A DNA stretch of 64,000 nucleotides, taken from assembly GCA_030549775.1 (NCBI GenBank), contig CM060177.1, positions 87,391,236-87,455,235 of the forward strand. The letters run 5' to 3'. The notes beneath the pieces were generated by a model that was given only the letters and a program-made list of their open reading frames with translations, was not told the origin of the DNA and ran no database searches. Position numbers and translations under genes: made by a program. The stretch is from Tamarix chinensis. Its lineage: Eukaryota; Streptophyta; Magnoliopsida; Caryophyllales; Tamaricaceae. Each line of letters starts with the position of its first letter. Within the stretch, counting starts at the first letter, position 1. Below are positions 59,451-64,000 of the stretch, piece after piece.

Positions 59451-60099
59451 TGTAACACCCCCAAATTTACTACTGAAAAATTTCGTTTAAATCAAAAGGT
59501 TTAGCGGAAGCGAAAGAATTAAAACCGTAAACTTGGGGGTATTACCTTCACACTTAGTACCAAACCGGCTCATTCCTACCGTTCCGATACTAAGTGCTAA
59601 GGCTAAACTAAATAATCGTTAAGTAAGAATCATCAAAATATAAGTTCATAGTTAACATAGATCATTCACGAAAACACGAGTCAACAACAATTAGGATATC
59701 GTTTAAGAATACAACTTAAGAGTACGGTTTCGAAACAAGAAGCGTAGTACAAAATATAGCTAAATAAAACAAATCCCAAGGGACCAATATCCGGACCGCC
59801 TACTCACTCAAGTCAAGCCTTCCACCCCAAATTAGTAACTGATCAAACCTGCACAGGAGGTCTGTTCCCCACCATCGGTGGATCATCACAGGACTCATTC
59901 AATCAAGGTAGCATCAGTACGGGTCCAATACTGATTAAGGACGCGGGTGCGCTAAGGCCAAACATACAATCATACCACATAGCCCACATAGCACGATCAC
60001 ATAAGTAACATGCGATAACACACAAGATAAGGCCTGAGTACTTTCCGGTGACTTATTCTATGTCCTCGTTAATAATATGTCCATTTCACACATATTCTT

Positions 60100-60475
60100 T
60101 AATAATCCATGTGAGTGCGGGAACCCCACTATTATAGCCTGTGGAACGGTCACGAGGGCCATGCCCTGCCACTATTATAGCCGGTGGACCGGTCACGAGG
60201 GTAACATACCCTGCCACTATTATTTGCCGGTGGACCGGTCTGGCCCCGACTCACAAGGTGTTCCATTATAAATATTTGTATCTTTCCCATGTCTCTTATC
60301 ATTATTCTGATTTGTTGTTGAGCACAGAATCCCTCACTATTATAGCCGGTGGAACGGTCATGAGGGCCATGCCCTGCCACTATTATAGCCGGTGGACCGG
60401 TCACGAGGGTAACATACCCTGCCACTATTATTTACCGGTGGACCGGTCTGGGTCCGGCTCAACATCTTTCTCTAT
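60100..60475. repeat. CCGGTGGA repeat blocks of LTR-D
   Basis: Two nearly identical blocks about 220 bp apart, each containing CACTATTATAGCCGGTGGA (or CCTGTGGA) units, CACGAGGGCCATGCCCTGC, CACGAGGGTAACATACCCTG and CCGGTGGACCGGTCTGG. CCGGTGGACCGG is a hairpin with 5-bp arms. The two blocks are much more alike than those of LTR-A or -C. Confidence 0.9.
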
Positions 60476-61039
60476 AAGTGGTTAATTAGTGTCTTAACAT
60501 ATCTTATTCAAAAGATCTTCACCATTGATATGCATAAATCATTCTCTTTATGCTTTACACATCACAAACAATAAAATTCCACATTCATAACTACACTTTA
60601 ATCAATAATACACATGATAACACCAAACAACTCTAAGTAGCCATAACCAACCCTAATTGTCCATACCAAACCGTGGTAACCACTCTTAACCCTATTTTAC
60701 CATAACAACCATACTTAGCCATCCCAAACCTTAATTATCCTCAATAAATCGTAATTAGCTACTCCAATCCTACTTAATCACAACGACCCAGAGTTAATCA
60801 CTCCAAAACCCTAATTCTGTCTCCTCCATACCCTTATACTACTCCACGTACTATTCTCCGTCCAAAACAGTTAAACTCCCAAATAATATTCGCATTACCT
60901 CCCTTACATCCCAATTCAACCTTTCATACGTAAATTTTGCTCCCATGCAAATGTTACACATCCCATGCAACCTCTCGAACTTTTCACACGAACCCTAAAT
61001 CCCATACAATCATTAACTCCCCTGCAAAACCCTAACTCA

Positions 61040-61615
61040 ACCATGCAGACCCTAATACCCCCATACAAACATTAATACCACCAAACCATAACACCTCCAT
61101 GCAAACCCTAATACCACCATAAGCCATTAATACCACCATGAAATCACTAATACCACCATGTGAACCCTAATACCACCATTCCAACCATAATACCACCATA
61201 CAAACCCTAATATCATCATGCAGCCATTAATACCACCATGCAACCATTAATACCGCCATAGAACATTAATACCACCATGCAAACCCTAATACCACCATAA
61301 GCCATTAATACCACCATGAAATCACTAATACCACCATAAAAACGTTAATACCACCAAACCATAACACCACCATGCAAACCCTAATACCACCATAAGCCAT
61401 TAATACCACCATGAAATCACTAATACCACCATACAAATATTAATACCACCAAACCATAACACCACCATGCAAACCCTAATACCACCATGAAATCACTAAT
61501 ACCACCATACAAATATTAATACCACCAAACCATAACACCACCATGCAAACCCGAATACCACCATAAGCCATTAATACCACCATGAAATCACTAATACCAC
61601 CATACAAACTTCAAG
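61040..61615. repeat. Tandem repeat, 19-bp unit TAATACCACCATGNAANCC
   Basis: About 28-30 units. Variants (CATAAGCCATT; CATGAAATCAC; CATACAAATAT; AAACCATAACACC) recur in the same order, giving a higher-order period of about 76-95 bp, e.g. AAACCATAACACC at 61356, 61451 and 61527. Confidence 0.9.
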
Positions 61616-62845
<1,230 letters not shown>

Positions 62846-63025
62846 TACAACCAAGTAAGGGTAAGCAATAATAATAATAACCATAGTGAGGATGATAGAA
62901 ATAATAATGATAAAATGTTAATACTAATAACAATAAGACCAAAGTTAAGTATAATACAAGTTAGGGTTTAAAAGGGATGTTAGTATTAGTAAGAAAATAA
63001 GAACATTAATAATAGAGACAATAAT

Positions 63026-63038
63026 AATGGTAATAATG

Positions 63039-63069
<31 letters not shown>

Positions 63070-63120
63070 TAACAATAATAATAATAATAAAAGTAATAAT
63101 GATGATAATAATAATAATAA
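63026..63120. repeat. Interrupted (TAA)n tract
   Basis: ATAATAATAATAATAATAA with AAC, AGT and GATG interruptions, upstream of the GC-rich block. Confidence 0.85.
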
Positions 63121-63189
63121 GTATATTAGTATTAATATTAGTAGAAAATAGTAGCAGTTATATAAAAGGGATATTAGGGTTTGGATGAG

Positions 63190-63795
63190 TGGAGAACCAC
63201 CTAGGGTCGGTGGTGGTCCGGCGGCTGCGCGTGGCGGCGACGGCGGCGGCGGTGGAGGAGGAGAAGAGGGGGAAAGATGGAGGTGGTGGTTAGATGGGAG
63301 GGGAAAAGGAGGAGTTTGAGGTGGGGAAAGAAACAACAGGTGAAGGGGAGTGGAGTGAGGGTGGTGGCGTGGCAAGGGGTGGCGGCGCGGCGACTGAGGG
63401 TGGTGGAGAGAGGTGGAAGATGAGGGAGGAAGGAGGAGAGGGAGGCAGGGGGAGTTGAAGGCACGGGAAGGTAGAGGAAGCTTCCCTGGGTGTTTTGGAG
63501 GGTGGAGGAGGTGCTGGTGGCGGCTGGGTTGGTAGTGGAAGGCGGCGCAAGGGCGGCGAAGGCTGGGGGTGGTGGTTTTCGGGATAGGAACTTTGCACGG
63601 CTAGGGCGGCACGTGCAGGGCAAGGCGGAGGGTGGCGGTGGCTTGGTTTTATCGAGGGAGTTGCAGGGGTGATAACGGTGGGCAGAGGTGGCGGCGTCGG
63701 TCTCCGGTGACGGCAGAAAGCCCGACTTTTTGAGGCAGCGGAGAGGCAGGGTTTCGGGGCAAAAATCGAAAAGGGAGCTGATCGGGGCTGCCAAT
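63190..63795 (-). other. GC-rich transcribed-leader-like block of LTR-D
   Basis: Abrupt change to GC-rich, purine-rich sequence on the plus strand (CT-rich on the minus). It lies just downstream, on the minus strand, of a TATA box. Open frames on the minus strand are Pro/Ser/Thr-rich without domains, as in LTR-A. Probably LTR leader rather than a gene. Confidence 0.5.
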
Positions 63796-63800
63796 GGGGG

Positions 63801-63809
63801 GTATTTATA
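63801..63809 (-). promoter_or_regulatory. TATA box of LTR-D
   Basis: TATAAATAC on the minus strand, preceded by GCC and followed by CCCCCCAT. Its relation to the GC-rich block parallels the TATA box in LTR-B at 36167. Confidence 0.5.
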
Positions 63810-64000
63810 GGCAATTGGAAGGGGAAAACGACAAGGGGAGAAGGAGGTGTGTGGGGCAGGTGTGCAGGTGGCCGGCCGATGGCAGGCGGTGCAGGTCTTG
63901 CCATGGCAGGTTGGGTCGGGGAAGGGGAGAGGAAAAGGGAAAGAGATGGCACGCGGGAGAGGGAGAAAGGGACTTGCTCGGGGTCGAAAAGAGAAAGAAA

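Noticed and set aside
63201..63952. Two overlapping minus-strand frames of 197 and 220 codons
   Set aside because: Pro/Ser/Thr-rich with no domain. Similar frames occur in the equivalent GC-rich block of LTR-A; they reflect LTR composition.

Overview
The window is nuclear DNA of a flowering plant, most likely a dicot. It is strongly AT-rich and gene-poor, and almost every recognisable coding trace belongs to a transposable element or to a host-gene fragment carried by one. Families seen: a plant L1-type LINE, two CACTA (En/Spm) elements, a hAT element, a PIF/Harbinger-like element, a long-TIR (Mutator-like) element, Ty3/gypsy pol, several roughly 3-kb LTRs, MITE-like repeats and many microsatellites. 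No rRNA, bona fide tRNA gene, CRISPR array or bacterial-type gene is visible. The only candidate for an intact host gene is the start of a small secreted protein on the minus strand at the extreme left edge (168 to 1, running out of the window).

Layout. 1-3.9 kb: edge gene, a nested minisatellite (1.0-2.4 kb) and AT-rich repeats. 4.0-10.0 kb: near full-length but dead LINE (RRM-type ORF1; ORF2 with endonuclease, reverse transcriptase and zinc knuckle). 11.5 kb: a GACGGGGACG-rich repeat whose relatives lie at 48.3 and 57.1 kb. 12.28-23.7 kb: decayed autonomous CACTA element on the minus strand (TNP2 plus a second ORF), split by a 2.9-kb hAT element with a perfect 8-bp target duplication. 26.2-39.2 kb: a nest in which a long-TIR element contains LTR-A (minus) and LTR-B (plus), and LTR-A contains a 4.9-kb CACTA element that has captured four exons of a ZYP1-like synaptonemal-complex gene. 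About 39.7-42.6 kb: LTR-C. 44.66-46.29 kb: a 1.6-kb element with TAA target duplications carrying divergent fragments of a WAT1/EamA-type transporter gene and a LysM (LYM2/CEBiP-like) gene. 46.3 and 54.2 kb: two inverted copies of one 646-bp MITE. About 51.1-52.5 kb: a probable further, diverged LTR. 58.1-59.45 kb: 3' end of a Ty3/gypsy chromovirus-like element (minus), cut by LTR-D, which runs past the right edge.

How the parts relate. LTR-A, -B, -C and -D are one family: extended inverted ends (TGTAAYACCC...GGGTGTTAYA), 5-bp target duplications where both ends are visible, a pyrimidine- or GC-rich block (with a TATA box in B and D) and a pair of internal repeat blocks built on CCACTATTAT...CCGGTGGA. 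Stops inside the element ORFs and captured exons are mostly TAG, often where the family has Gln (CAG) or Trp, which suggests decay by cytosine deamination of silenced, methylated DNA. The most interesting objects are the two gene-capturing DNA transposons and the internal repeat system of the LTR family.

All identifications were made by eye from motifs. Boundaries marked approximate are not exact.
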